In this document: positions 6,983 to 16,117 of the stretch, piece by piece
Numbering within the stretch: the stretch's first letter is position 1
How the letters are laid out: the number at the start of each line of letters is the position of its first letter
DNA from: Neorhizobium vignae
GTDB taxonomy: Bacteria; Pseudomonadota; Alphaproteobacteria; Rhizobiales; Rhizobiaceae
Reading direction: 5' to 3'
DNA: 64,000 bases
Assembly: GCF_000732195.1 (NCBI RefSeq)
Contig: NZ_JNNU01000013.1
Span: 1-64,000 of the forward strand
Made by a program: the position numbers and the translations under genes
Notes under the pieces: generated by a model
What the model saw: the letters and a program-made list of their open reading frames with translations, nothing else
Databases searched by the model: none
What the model was told of the DNA's origin: nothing

Positions 6983-8374
6983 ATGAACCGTTCTCTCGCT
7001 GACACGCCGATTGACAGGCTCGCCCGCTTCATTTCCGATCTTGACTACGGCTCCATACCGGAGAGTGTCGTCGCCAAGACAAAAGTCCATATTGCCGATA
7101 CCCTCGGCGCGGCCATCGCGGGTGCCCGCTCTCAAGAGTTTGCAAGCGCGGTGCAAGCGATGCACTCGGCGGGCAGTACGCGGCTTTGGGGCACAGGTCT
7201 TACCGGTTCGCCGCGTGACAGCGCCTTCATCAATGGTGTCGCAGCCCATGCCTTCGAACTCGACGACGCTGGCGGCTGCGATCACTCCGGCGCAGTGATC
7301 ATGCCTGCCGTCTTTTCAACCCTGCATGAAGTGGCACGGCCCGTGGATGGCAAGCGGATGATCGCCGCTGTTGTCGCCGGCTACGATGCGGGACGCCGCA
7401 TCCTTGAAGCCGCTGGCGGCTATGATGCCCATAATGGCTTGGGCTGGCATTCAACCGGCACCTGCGGCACGTTTGCCGCCGCTGCCGCCGTTGCGAACCT
7501 GCTTGGCCTTGACGCATTGGCGACCCGCGATGCCATGACCCTGTCCACAAGCTTTTCCTCGGGTCTCTGGGCCTTCATCCATGATGGTTCCCAGGCAAAG
7601 AAGCTGCATGCCGGTCGCGCAGCCGAAGGCGGCCTGCTTGCAGCCTTGCTTGCCGCCAAGGGCTTTGCCGGCCCTTCCCGCGTGTTCGATGACGTCTGGG
7701 GCGGCTTCTTCACTTCGTTCAACAAGTCTCCCTGCCAGCCTGGCATCTTGTCGGAGGGGCTCGGCGATGTCTGGAAAGTCAACCGGGCGGTATTGAAACC
7801 CTATGCCTCCTGCCGTGGCGCGCATTCCGCCGTCGATGCGCTGGAGGACCTGCTCGGCGAAACCGGTAGACTCTCACAGGAGATCGCTCGTATCGACCTT
7901 CGCATGAGTGGCATGCTGGCGAACATGTGCGGCGCAAAGGTGGCGGGCGCGATGGCGCCAACCCAGATGAGCCTGCCTTTCGCACTTGCCGCCCGATGCG
8001 CCTTCGGCACCGCCGGCCTTCAGGCCTATACCGAGGAGCGACGCCAGCATCCAGACGTGCTCGCGATGATGGAGAGGATCGACATTTCCGTTGACGCATC
8101 GATGGACGCCATGGCCGAGCCGGTGGTGACCCTGACCTTCCGCGACGGCTTCATTGTCGAGCGTATGGTGCCACGCGCCACGGGCTCTACCGAGCGACCG
8201 ATGCCTGCTTCCGCCATCGCGGCCAAATTCCGCGAACTTGCCACCATGAGCCTGCCCGAAGACCGGGTGGAGACACTCTGGCAAAGGCTCGACAGCCTTG
8301 AGGAGGTCAGGGACTGCGCCGAGTTCGAGGCGCTGATGTCCGGCCGCGCCGAAACGCTTCCCACCTTCCGCTGA
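6983..8374 (+). CDS. MmgE/PrpD family protein (possible epimerase), first copy
   Basis: 463-residue MmgE/PrpD protein starting MNRSLADTPIDRLARFI. The all-helical N-terminal domain carries HAFELDDAGGCDHSGAVIMPAVF, the conserved active-site block, followed by GLGWHSTGTCGTFAAAAAVANLLGL and LHAGRAAEGGLLAALLAAKGF; the C-terminal lid contains VNRAVLKPYASCRGAHSAVDAL. Known family members are 2-methylcitrate dehydratase, cis-aconitate decarboxylase and, from Agrobacterium, iminodisuccinate epimerase. Next to an ArgH-like lyase and an amino acid importer, the epimerase role fits best (inference). An in-frame ATG at 6860 would overlap the binding-protein gene; the ATG at 6983 is chosen because similarity begins there. 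Confidence 0.88.
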   Translation: MNRSLADTPIDRLARFISDLDYGSIPESVVAKTKVHIADTLGAAIAGARSQEFASAVQAMHSAGSTRLWGTGLTGSPRDSAFINGVAAHAFELDDAGGCDHSGAVIMPAVFSTLHEVARPVDGKRMIAAVVAGYDAGRRILEAAGGYDAHNGLGWHSTGTCGTFAAAAAVANLLGLDALATRDAMTLSTSFSSGLWAFIHDGSQAKKLHAGRAAEGGLLAALLAAKGFAGPSRVFDDVWGGFFTSFNKSPCQPGILSEGLGDVWKVNRAVLKPYASCRGAHSAVDALEDLLGETGRLSQEIARIDLRMSGMLANMCGAKVAGAMAPTQMSLPFALAARCAFGTAGLQAYTEERRQHPDVLAMMERIDISVDASMDAMAEPVVTLTFRDGFIVERMVPRATGSTERPMPASAIAAKFRELATMSLPEDRVETLWQRLDSLEEVRDCAEFEALMSGRAETLPTFR

Positions 8375-8385
8375 AAGGCACTTTC

Positions 8386-9270
8386 ATGACCTTCGATCTG
8401 ACACCACGCCCCCTCAACCCGGCAGCGAAGACACCGGAAATCACCTGGCCGAACGGCGCCAGAAGCGCGCTGTTCATCGGCTTCGACGTGGACGCCGAAA
8501 CCGCCTGGATCGGCAACAACCCATCCAATGTCGATCGCATGGTCACCACGTCGCATGGCGGTTATGATGCCCGCGTCGGCATTGCCCGGATTCTTGGCCT
8601 GATGGACGAGCTTGGCCTGAAGGCCACTTTCTTCACGCCCGGCTGGACGGCGCTCGCGCATCGGGCGGAATGCGAGGCCATGGTGGCAGCCGGCCACGAG
8701 ATCGGTCATCACGGGTACCTGCATAAGCTGCCCGATCGCACCAGGCTCGATGAAGCCATGGAAGAGATCGACCGGGGCTTCGAGGCGCTGCAATCGGCAC
8801 TCGGGGTCCGCCCGGTCGGCTACCGTGCGCCCTCGGGCGAAAATTTCCCTGAGCTGCTCGCTTACCTGAAAAAGTCCGGCATCCGCTATTCCAGCTCCTT
8901 CCGGGACGACATCCTGCCCTACCGGCACGCTGCAAGCGGTGGCGTGCCGGGCCCGGTCGAAATCCCCGTCAACTACGCCTTCGACGACTGGAATTTCGGC
9001 ATGACGAGCCGCACCAGCCCGCGCGCGATCTTCGGGCGCGACATGATCCTGCCGCTTTGGATCGACGAGTTCGAGGCAACCCATGCCTGGGGCGGGGTGA
9101 CCACGCTCGTGCTTCATCCTCAGGTTTCCGGCCGCCCGATGCGCTGGCACCTGCTGCGGGACTTCCTGAAGCACGTGGTCGCCAAAGGCGACGTGTGGAT
9201 CGCGACCGGCAGCGAAATCACTGACCATTTCGAAGCCCTGGAAGCGGCCCTTCGGTGCCATCCAGCCTGA
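8386..9270 (+). CDS. NodB-fold polysaccharide deacetylase family protein
   Basis: 294-residue protein with a NodB-homology domain but no signal peptide, so probably cytoplasmic. Metal-binding motifs are visible: GFDVDAETAW (first Asp), GHEIGHHGYLH (His pair) and YRAPSGENFPEL. LVLHPQVSGRPMRW near the end supplies the C-terminal histidine. This set resembles the cytosolic PuuE/PgdA-like group that acts on small C-N bonds in amides rather than on chitin. It follows the MmgE/PrpD gene by 11 bases and is the last gene of the operon, so it may hydrolyse an N-acyl group of the same substrate (inference). Confidence 0.85.
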   Translation: MTFDLTPRPLNPAAKTPEITWPNGARSALFIGFDVDAETAWIGNNPSNVDRMVTTSHGGYDARVGIARILGLMDELGLKATFFTPGWTALAHRAECEAMVAAGHEIGHHGYLHKLPDRTRLDEAMEEIDRGFEALQSALGVRPVGYRAPSGENFPELLAYLKKSGIRYSSSFRDDILPYRHAASGGVPGPVEIPVNYAFDDWNFGMTSRTSPRAIFGRDMILPLWIDEFEATHAWGGVTTLVLHPQVSGRPMRWHLLRDFLKHVVAKGDVWIATGSEITDHFEALEAALRCHPA

Positions 9271-9411
9271 CCTGGGTGAGCCAGGCGCTAACTCATCGCC
9301 GAGGCCGGTCGGCGGCCGGAACGCTCCTTGCGCTCAGCAAGGATCGACAGATCGTCCGAGAGATCGACGAGCTGCCGGCGACCACGTGAGCCACGGTCTT
9401 ATTCGAACTGG

Positions 9412-10881
9412 CTATCGCCCGGCTCCAGTTGGAGGCTCGCTGCCTTCCGGGAGCGGGCTCTGATACACCCGGCCACCGCGCCGTGCATGCATTTCGTTCT
9501 TGGCGCGCGACAGCAATTCCGGATCGGCGATCGCCCTGGCACCGGTTGCCGCCATCACCTTGGCTGCCGTGACCATGGCCTTGTGGGCGGCAGGCAGCTT
9601 GCCTTGGGTCACGGTCTGCCAGGCATGGAACGGCGTGCCGATCGCCGCGGTCGCCGTTAGGCACTGCGCAGTCGGTACGACCCAGCTGACATCACCCACA
9701 TCCGTCGAGCCTAAGAGCAGACCGGGCTGTTGCGGCAGCGGCAGAATCCCGTCATGCAGGGATTTCGGATAGTCGGCCGGCCCGCCAAAGGCTTCGGCGC
9801 TCGCGCGGACGTCGTCGTCCGTCAATGCGGCAGCGCGTAGCCTGTCGGCGAAATCGAAGTCTGCCGCATCAAAGCTGGGCGCGCCCAGTCTCTCGAACTG
9901 CTGATGCATCGCCTCCTCCAGAGCCCGGTTCGGGAGGATATTCGAAGTGGCGCGGTCAAAGACCATCTCGACCTTCGTCTCTGTCATCAGCGCAGCGCCC
10001 TCGGCGATCTTGCGCACCCGCTCGAAAAGACTGCGGACATCGCCGAGCTTCGGCGCACGGACCAGGTAGAGACCCTCCGCGGAAGCCTGCACGACATTGG
10101 GAGAAATGCCGCCGGTCTGGGTAATCGCATAATGCACACGGGCGTCCGAGGGCATGTGCTCGCGCATGTAGTTGATGCCGACATTCATCAGCTCGACGGC
10201 ATCGAGAGCGCTGCGGCCGACCTGCGGGCTCATCGCGGCATGAGCCGCACGCCCGCTGAAGCGGAAATAGGCCTGGATATTGGCGAGCGTCGAGGAGGAC
10301 ATGACGGCGTTGTAGACGCAAGGGTGCCAGCAGAAGGCGGCATCAAGATCATCAAATGCGCCTGCGCTGACCATGTATGTCTTGCCCGATCCCCCTTCTT
10401 CGGCAGGGCATCCATAATACCGGACCCGCGCTTTCACACCGCTTTCGGCCAAGGCATCACGCAGCGCGACGGCCGCAAGAAGCGAAGCCGCGCCCAGGAG
10501 ATTGTGATGGCATCCGTGGCCGTTGGCGCCCGGCTCGGCAGCCCGCTGTTCCGTGATGCCGGCTTCCTGGGAAAGCCCCGCCAGAGCGTCGAACTCCCCC
10601 AGGAACCCGATCGTGACGTCCCCCTCGCCTGCCTCGGCCATGAAAGCGGTCTTCATGCCCGCAATGCCGCGAGTGATACGGAAGCCTTCGGCTTCCATGG
10701 CGGCAATATGCTCCTCTACCGATCGGAATTCCTCGAAACGCAGCTCCGGCATACCCCAGATGCGATCGCTGAGATCGACGAAGGCCTGAGCCTTGGCGTC
10801 GGCGCAGCGTGAGATATGGTCGGCGTCGAGACCGTCATTGCGCCGTGTCGCTTCAGCCTTGTCGTCCCGCATATCGGTCAT
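9412..10881 (-). CDS. M20 family amidohydrolase, AbgB-like
   Basis: 489-residue metal-dependent amidohydrolase most like AbgB (p-aminobenzoyl-glutamate hydrolase subunit) and the IAA-amino acid hydrolases. Zinc and catalytic segments are GFLGEFDALAGLSQ, GHGCHHNLLGAA and CPAEEGGSGK; the dimerisation domain contains FSGRAAHAAMSPQVGRSALDA; the last ligand region is TPFHAWQTVTQG. It is the last gene of the minus-strand operon that also holds a Dpp-type importer and another M20 enzyme, 7 bases downstream of the latter. It would cleave an imported N-acyl or N-aroyl amino acid in the cytoplasm. The exact substrate is not inferable. Confidence 0.9.
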   Translation of the reverse strand: MTDMRDDKAEATRRNDGLDADHISRCADAKAQAFVDLSDRIWGMPELRFEEFRSVEEHIAAMEAEGFRITRGIAGMKTAFMAEAGEGDVTIGFLGEFDALAGLSQEAGITEQRAAEPGANGHGCHHNLLGAASLLAAVALRDALAESGVKARVRYYGCPAEEGGSGKTYMVSAGAFDDLDAAFCWHPCVYNAVMSSSTLANIQAYFRFSGRAAHAAMSPQVGRSALDAVELMNVGINYMREHMPSDARVHYAITQTGGISPNVVQASAEGLYLVRAPKLGDVRSLFERVRKIAEGAALMTETKVEMVFDRATSNILPNRALEEAMHQQFERLGAPSFDAADFDFADRLRAAALTDDDVRASAEAFGGPADYPKSLHDGILPLPQQPGLLLGSTDVGDVSWVVPTAQCLTATAAIGTPFHAWQTVTQGKLPAAHKAMVTAAKVMAATGARAIADPELLSRAKNEMHARRGGRVYQSPLPEGSEPPTGAGR

Positions 10882-10888
10882 TCCTCGA

Positions 10889-12136
10889 TCACTTGAAAAT
10901 ATCGGCGCCTGCGCAGGCGAGCAGTACGGCTAGGCCGACGGACATTTCCGGAAGGGTCGTCGCCGGATCCACGTCCGTCCACTCGTTCAGCGTATGGGCG
11001 TCGCCGCCCTTCCCGCCCCACGAAAGGGTAACGGTCGGAATACCGAGGCTCATGGCGACATTGGCATCCGTCGAAAACGAGCTGAACACCGGGGTCTGAC
11101 CAATCGCTGCGATGGCAGCCGCCGCAGACCGCGTCAGCTCACCGTCGGCGGTGGCCCCGGCCGGCCGGTCGCCGATCAGCACGATCTCGACTGCAATCGA
11201 GCCCTTCTCGATCGAACGGCTGTCGTTCTCGACATGGCAGGACTGCAGCACGATCTCGCGAAAGCGGGTATCGAGATTCGCCAGCTCAGGCGCGGAATTG
11301 GAACGCAGGTCCACCATCAGCGAAACCTCCGCGGGGATGGCATTGACGGAACTGCCGCCCTTGATGACCGTGGAACTGCACGTGGTCTTCGGATCGTCCG
11401 GCAGGGAAAGACGCCCGAGTTCGACAACCGCACGGGCTGCGGCAATCATCGGATTGACGATTCCATGGTCTGCAAAGCTGTGGCCGCCCGGCCCTCGGAA
11501 CGTCACCCGGTAGCGCTTCGACCCCGTTCCTGCGGAGACGATGGTATTGGCCGGCGTCGGTCCATCAAGGCATACGAGAGCGGCAATGCGATCACGATAG
11601 GCGCTGTTGGCAAAGAAGTGCCGCATGCCGCGCAGATCGCCCTCTCCTTCTTCGCCAACGCTCGCCAGAACAAGAATGTCGTCCCTGGTCTCCATTCCGG
11701 CAGCATCGAGTGCGCGGAAATAGGCGAGGATGGTGGCAAGGCCACGGGTGTTGTCGCCCACGCCCGGCGCGGAAAGACGGAAGCCCTCACGCCGGACGCC
11801 AACATCCGTCCCCTCGGGAAACACTGTGTCGAGGTGAGCGGAAACGGCGATCATGCGCCCGCCCGAAGCCTTGCCCCGGCGAACTCCCGTGACATTGCCG
11901 ATGGAATCGATCGCCACGTCCTCCAGACCGACAGCCTCCAGCAGGTCCCGATATGCCAGCCCGCGGGCCTCTTCCCTGAAGGGAGGTGACGGAATTTCGG
12001 TGAGTGCCACAAGCTCGCTGATGAAATGCTCGTGCGTTTGCGCGAGAGAGTTCATCACAGCGCGAAAAGACGCGCTGGCTAGGAGCGCCGGGATCGTAGT
12101 GTCTCCGGCGGGCGGGGTGGTTTTGAAGGTTTGCAT
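10889..12136 (-). CDS. M20 family metallopeptidase
   Basis: 415-residue M20/ArgE-type peptidase. VSAHLDTVFP, GVGDNTRGLA, ASVGEEGEGDLRG and RGPGGHSFADHG follow the family order, and GKGGDAHTLNEWTD at the end supplies the last histidine ligand. The start MQTFKTTPPAG at 12136 is chosen because the upstream ATPase gene ends at 12139; the longer open frame upstream is only read-through in that gene. With the AbgB-like gene it forms a two-hydrolase set fed by the Dpp-type importer, suggesting stepwise hydrolysis of a small peptide or N-substituted amino acid. Confidence 0.9.
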   Translation of the reverse strand: MQTFKTTPPAGDTTIPALLASASFRAVMNSLAQTHEHFISELVALTEIPSPPFREEARGLAYRDLLEAVGLEDVAIDSIGNVTGVRRGKASGGRMIAVSAHLDTVFPEGTDVGVRREGFRLSAPGVGDNTRGLATILAYFRALDAAGMETRDDILVLASVGEEGEGDLRGMRHFFANSAYRDRIAALVCLDGPTPANTIVSAGTGSKRYRVTFRGPGGHSFADHGIVNPMIAAARAVVELGRLSLPDDPKTTCSSTVIKGGSSVNAIPAEVSLMVDLRSNSAPELANLDTRFREIVLQSCHVENDSRSIEKGSIAVEIVLIGDRPAGATADGELTRSAAAAIAAIGQTPVFSSFSTDANVAMSLGIPTVTLSWGGKGGDAHTLNEWTDVDPATTLPEMSVGLAVLLACAGADIFK

Positions 12137-12138
12137 GG

Positions 12139-13167
12139 TTAGGCCGCTTCGTTGAGATGACAGGCTGAAAGGCGCCCAGGGCCGATCGCTTTGAGTTCGG
12201 GAATGTCTCGCTTGCAGCGATCCATTGCGCTCGGGCAGCGTGGGTGGAACGGACAACCCGACGGAGGATCGAGCGGCGATGGGAGCTCGCCCTGGATCGG
12301 CCTGTAGTCGCGCTCGCCGGCTTCGAGCATCGGCAACTGCTCCAGCAAGAGCCGCGTGTAGGGATGGTTGGGCGTGGAAAACAGCTCCTCCGTCGGCGCG
12401 ATTTCCACCACGCGGCCGAGATACATGATGACCACCCGGTCGGAGATATGTTCGACGACGCCGAGATTGTGCGAAATGAACAGATAGGTCAGGTCCAGCT
12501 CGTCACGCAGGTCCATGAAGAGGTTCAGCACCTGCGCCTGGATCGAGACATCGAGCGCGGCGACCGCCTCATCGCAGATGATTAACGATGGCTTGACCGC
12601 AAGAGCACGGGCAATGCCGATGCGCTGCCGCTGACCGCCGGAAAACTGATGCGGATAGCGGTTGGCATAGGCGCCGGAAAGCCCAACCTTTTCCATGAGA
12701 TCAACGACGTAGGCCCGCTGCTCGGCCTTGCGGATCATCCCGTGGGCGACAGGCGCCTCGCCGATGATATCGACCACGCGCATGCGTGGATTAAGCGAGG
12801 CAAATGGGTCCTGAAAAATCATCTGGACGCTGAGCGCAAAATCCCGGCGCTGCTCCGGCGTCATCGTCGCAGACGAAACTCCTTTGTAGCTGATGGTGCC
12901 GGCGCTGATACTGCTGATGCCGGCGATCATCCGGGCCACGGTGGACTTGCCGCAGCCGGACTCGCCCACGATCCCGACGACCTCTCCCCTTCTGACGGAA
13001 AGATCAATACCTGCGACGGCGCGCACGTCGATCCTCTTGACCCCGGCGCCAAAGAGGTTGGCAATATGCCCGGCCATGCCGACCGGCTTGGTGAACGTCT
13101 TGGTGAGGGAACGGAGTTCCAGCATAGGTTCCTGCTGGCCTTTTTCTGTCGTCATGTCCTGTCTCAT
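12139..13167 (-). CDS. Dipeptide/oligopeptide ABC transporter ATP-binding protein (DppF/OppF type)
   Basis: 342-residue ATPase of the nickel/peptide importer family. Walker A GESGCGKST, Q-loop MIFQDPFASLNPRM, signature FSGGQRQRIGIARAL and Walker B LIICDEAVAALDVS are present; the C-terminal extension GCPFHPRCPSAMDRCKRDIP carries the four cysteines usual for DppD/F proteins. The Walker B reads DEAVAALD rather than DEPTSALD, common in DppF. ATG 13167 overlaps the stop of the DppD-type gene (ATGA), which fixes the start; an internal ATG at 13155 is possible. Confidence 0.93.
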   Translation of the reverse strand: MRQDMTTEKGQQEPMLELRSLTKTFTKPVGMAGHIANLFGAGVKRIDVRAVAGIDLSVRRGEVVGIVGESGCGKSTVARMIAGISSISAGTISYKGVSSATMTPEQRRDFALSVQMIFQDPFASLNPRMRVVDIIGEAPVAHGMIRKAEQRAYVVDLMEKVGLSGAYANRYPHQFSGGQRQRIGIARALAVKPSLIICDEAVAALDVSIQAQVLNLFMDLRDELDLTYLFISHNLGVVEHISDRVVIMYLGRVVEIAPTEELFSTPNHPYTRLLLEQLPMLEAGERDYRPIQGELPSPLDPPSGCPFHPRCPSAMDRCKRDIPELKAIGPGRLSACHLNEAA

Positions 13168-14165
13168 AGGGCTGGATTCCAGCAGCGCGCCGATCTCCCG
13201 CCCGGCAACAGGGTAGGCTCGGGTGCGACCAGGCATTCGGGCGTGGCCCTTTCGCATCGTTCGCGAAAGGCGCAGCCCTGTGGCAGGTTGAGCAGCGATG
13301 GCGTCATGCCCTTGATCTGGTGAAGTCTGTGGCCACGCGTGGCATGCGAAGGAACGGAATTGATCAGCCCTTGTGTGTAGGGGTGCAGAGGCCGCTCGAT
13401 CACGTCCGCGCTCGTACCCGTCTCGACGATGCGGCCGGCATACATGACCGAGATACGGTCGGCGAGACCGGCAACAACAGCGAGGTCGTGGGTGATCCAG
13501 ATGAGCGCCGTGCCGGTCTTGCGGCAGAGTTGCTTCACCTCATAGATGATCTGGCCCTGGATCGACACGTCGAGCGCGGTCGTCGGCTCGTCCGCGATGA
13601 TGAGCTTCGGCTTGTTGATAAGAGCAATGGCAATGGCGATACGCTGCCGCATGCCTCCGGAAAGTTCATAAGGATAGGCTTTCAGGCGCTCATCGGGAGA
13701 TGGAATACCGACCTGCACGAGGGTATCCCTGGCCCGCTGCCGGGCTTCGGCCGCGCTGATCTCCGCATGCGCCTGGACCGTTTCGATCAACTGCGTGTCA
13801 ATGCGTAGAACCGGATTGAGCGTCATCGACGGATCCTGGAAGATCATCGCGATGTCGTTGCCCCGCAATTGCCGGCGTGCCTCCTCGTCCATCGAAACGA
13901 GATCGAGGCCGTCATAGTCTATGCTGCCGTCCACGATACGGCCGGGCGGATCGATCAGACCCAGGATGGAGAAGCCGGTGATCGACTTGCCGGAACCGGA
14001 CTCCCCGACAAGACCCAGGATCTCGCCGCGACCGAGTTCGATATCGACCCCGTCCACCGCTTTAACGACGCCCGCTCTGGTGGCGAAATGGGTTTTCAGC
14101 CCCTTGATCGAGAGCAGCGGCTCCTGTCTGGCCGTCGCTGTTGCTTGCATGCTGCTAACGTCCAT
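13164..14165 (-). CDS. Dipeptide/oligopeptide ABC transporter ATP-binding protein (DppD/OppD type)
   Basis: 333-residue ATPase starting MDVSSMQATATARQEPLL. It has Walker A GESGSGKSI, Q-loop MIFQDPSMTLNP, signature LSGGMRQRIAIAIAL, Walker B LIIADEPTTALDVS and the oligopeptide C-terminal block GCAFRERCERATPEC. Start at 14165 shares one base with the permease stop (TGATG), so translation is coupled. It pairs with the DppF-type protein to form the heterodimeric motor of the importer. Confidence 0.93.
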   Translation of the reverse strand: MDVSSMQATATARQEPLLSIKGLKTHFATRAGVVKAVDGVDIELGRGEILGLVGESGSGKSITGFSILGLIDPPGRIVDGSIDYDGLDLVSMDEEARRQLRGNDIAMIFQDPSMTLNPVLRIDTQLIETVQAHAEISAAEARQRARDTLVQVGIPSPDERLKAYPYELSGGMRQRIAIAIALINKPKLIIADEPTTALDVSIQGQIIYEVKQLCRKTGTALIWITHDLAVVAGLADRISVMYAGRIVETGTSADVIERPLHPYTQGLINSVPSHATRGHRLHQIKGMTPSLLNLPQGCAFRERCERATPECLVAPEPTLLPGGRSARCWNPAL

Positions 14166-15079
14166 CACAGGGCATTCCTCGGATTGAGAATGTCGCGAAG
14201 GTGATCGCCCACGAGATTGATGCCGACGATCGCGAGAGCGAGCGCGATACCCGGGAAGAACGAGATCCAGTACTGACCGGACAGCATGAATTCGAAACCG
14301 TTGGCGATCAGCATGCCGAGCGACGGTTGGGTGACCGGAACGCCGACGCCGAGGAAGGAAAGCGTCGCCTCCAACGCGATGGCGTTCGCAAGATCGATCG
14401 TCGCGATGACGATCAGCGGCGGAAGACAGTTCGGCAAGAGGTGGCGGGCGATGATGCGCCGCCAACCGAGCGAAAGACAGCGAGCCGCGAGAATATATTC
14501 GCGATTGCGCTCCACAAGGGCGGTGCCGCGGACGGTGCGGGCAAAATAAGCCCATTGCACGATGATCAGCGCGATGATCACCTTGTCCAGCCCCTGGCCG
14601 AGGACCGAGAGCATGACCAACGCCACGAGGATCGCCGGGAAGGAAAGCTGGATATCGACGATGCGCATCAACAGGGCGTCCAGCCAGCCGCCGAAATAGG
14701 CAGCGCAAAGGCCGACCGTTGCACCGATCAGGAGCGATACGGTTACGGACAGGAAGGCAACCAGCAGGCTCGTCCGCATGCCGTAGAGAACGGCGGAGAG
14801 GACGTCGCGGGCCTGGCTGTCCGTCCCGAGCCAGTGGGTGATGCCGCTGACCTCGGCGACGCTGCCCGGCGGCATCTGTGAATCAAGAATATCAAGCGCA
14901 CCGATATCATAAGGGTTCTGCGGCGCGATCCACGGCGCGCCAAAGGCGGGAATTGCAAGCAGGATCATCAGGATCAGTCCGGCCATAGCCAGCCTGTTTT
15001 CCTTGAACTGGACCACAAAGCGGCGGAAGGGGGGTTCCTCGACGGTTGTCGTGGGTAAAACGGTGGTTGGCGTGCTCAT
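14165..15079 (-). CDS. Dipeptide/oligopeptide ABC transporter permease (DppC type)
   Basis: 304-residue inner-membrane permease. The N-terminal OppC leader FVVQFKENRLAMAGLILMILL is followed by five further membrane helices. The periplasmic loop HWLGTDSQARDVLSAVLYGMR is the diagnostic DppC segment, and AARCLSLGWRRIIARHLLPN is the coupling loop. It overlaps the DppB-type gene by one base on the 5' side and the ATPase gene by one base on the 3' side. Confidence 0.94.
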   Translation of the reverse strand: MSTPTTVLPTTTVEEPPFRRFVVQFKENRLAMAGLILMILLAIPAFGAPWIAPQNPYDIGALDILDSQMPPGSVAEVSGITHWLGTDSQARDVLSAVLYGMRTSLLVAFLSVTVSLLIGATVGLCAAYFGGWLDALLMRIVDIQLSFPAILVALVMLSVLGQGLDKVIIALIIVQWAYFARTVRGTALVERNREYILAARCLSLGWRRIIARHLLPNCLPPLIVIATIDLANAIALEATLSFLGVGVPVTQPSLGMLIANGFEFMLSGQYWISFFPGIALALAIVGINLVGDHLRDILNPRNAL

Positions 15080-16053
15080 CAGTCGCGCACCTTTTCGCGG
15101 GCACTCGGGTCAATCGCCATGTAGAGAATGTCGACGACGAGGTTCAGGATCACCAGGAAAAACACCATCATGATCAGGTAGGCGACGACCACGGGACGAT
15201 CGAGGGTGATGATGGAATCGATCAGCAGCTTGCCCATTCCGGGCCAGGAGAAGACGCTCTCGGTGACGACTGCAAACGCGATGGCCTGGCCGAATTCCAA
15301 ACCTGCGACAGTGATGATCGGGATCAGGATGTTTTTCAGCAGGTGGACGTTGAGAATGCGAGAGGGGCGCAGTCCTTTGGCGCGGGCAAATTTGATGTAA
15401 TCCATCGGCAGGACTTCGCGGGTGGCAGCTCTGGTGACGCGGATCATCAGCGCGGCCTTGGCCAAGCCGAGCGTGAGCGCCGGCAACGCCAGATGCTGCC
15501 AGCCGTCGATCGTCAATATGCTGAGCGCGACCGGACCGACATTGACGGTTTCGCCGCGTGCCGAGGCCGGCAGGACGCCGAGATAGACCGCAAACAGCAT
15601 GATCAGCATGAGGCCGATCCAGAAATTCGGCAGGCTGAAGCCAAGGATCGAGCCCGTCATGATCGCCTTGCTGGACGGCGCCTTCGGCCGCAACCCGGCC
15701 AGGATGCCCAGCGGAACGCCGACAAGGACGGAAAACGTCATGGCAACGATCACGAGTTCGACGGTCGCGGGCATGCGCTCGATGATCAGCTGCAGCGCCG
15801 GCTGACCGGTGAGAAAGCTGCGACCGAAGTCACCCTGCGCGGCATTTCCAAGAAACGTCAGGTATTGAACCCATATCGATTGATCGAGGCCGAGCGCCTT
15901 GCGAAGCGCCTGCCGTTCAATCTCCGTTGCCTCGGGGCTGACCAGCATCGAAGTCGGATCACCGATCAGGTAAAGGCCGACAAAGACCAGTACCGACATG
16001 ACAAGGATCACGCCGAATGCCTGAAACAGTCGGTTGATAATAAAAACGGGCAC
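15079..16053 (-). CDS. Dipeptide/oligopeptide ABC transporter permease (DppB type)
   Basis: 324-residue permease. MPVFIINRLFQAFGVILVMSVLVFVG is the first membrane helix; a periplasmic segment with QALRKALGLDQSIWVQYLTFLG follows, typical of DppB. The coupling loop KFARAKGLRPSRILNVHLLKN and the C-terminal signature VFSWPGMGKLLIDSI are intact. It forms the channel with the DppC-type partner and lies 64 bases downstream of the binding-protein gene. Confidence 0.94.
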   Translation of the reverse strand: MPVFIINRLFQAFGVILVMSVLVFVGLYLIGDPTSMLVSPEATEIERQALRKALGLDQSIWVQYLTFLGNAAQGDFGRSFLTGQPALQLIIERMPATVELVIVAMTFSVLVGVPLGILAGLRPKAPSSKAIMTGSILGFSLPNFWIGLMLIMLFAVYLGVLPASARGETVNVGPVALSILTIDGWQHLALPALTLGLAKAALMIRVTRAATREVLPMDYIKFARAKGLRPSRILNVHLLKNILIPIITVAGLEFGQAIAFAVVTESVFSWPGMGKLLIDSIITLDRPVVVAYLIMMVFFLVILNLVVDILYMAIDPSAREKVRD

Positions 16054-16117
16054 TTGCCTGTCCTTCTTTCGCGAGTTCCGGCCCGCTGCGCATCGCCAAG
16101 CAGGCCGGAGGCTTGAT

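Noticed and set aside
8026..9261. A 411-codon minus-strand frame over the NodB-fold deacetylase gene
   Set aside because: Antisense to the deacetylase, whose metal-binding motifs are intact; no start signals.
13164..14708. Extending the DppD-type ATPase gene upstream to 14708
   Set aside because: The added 181 residues lie inside the DppC-type gene and are arginine-rich nonsense; the ATPase begins at 14165 with coupled TGATG.
15046..16116. A 356-codon plus-strand frame over the DppB gene
   Set aside because: Charged, low-complexity antisense translation of a membrane-protein gene.
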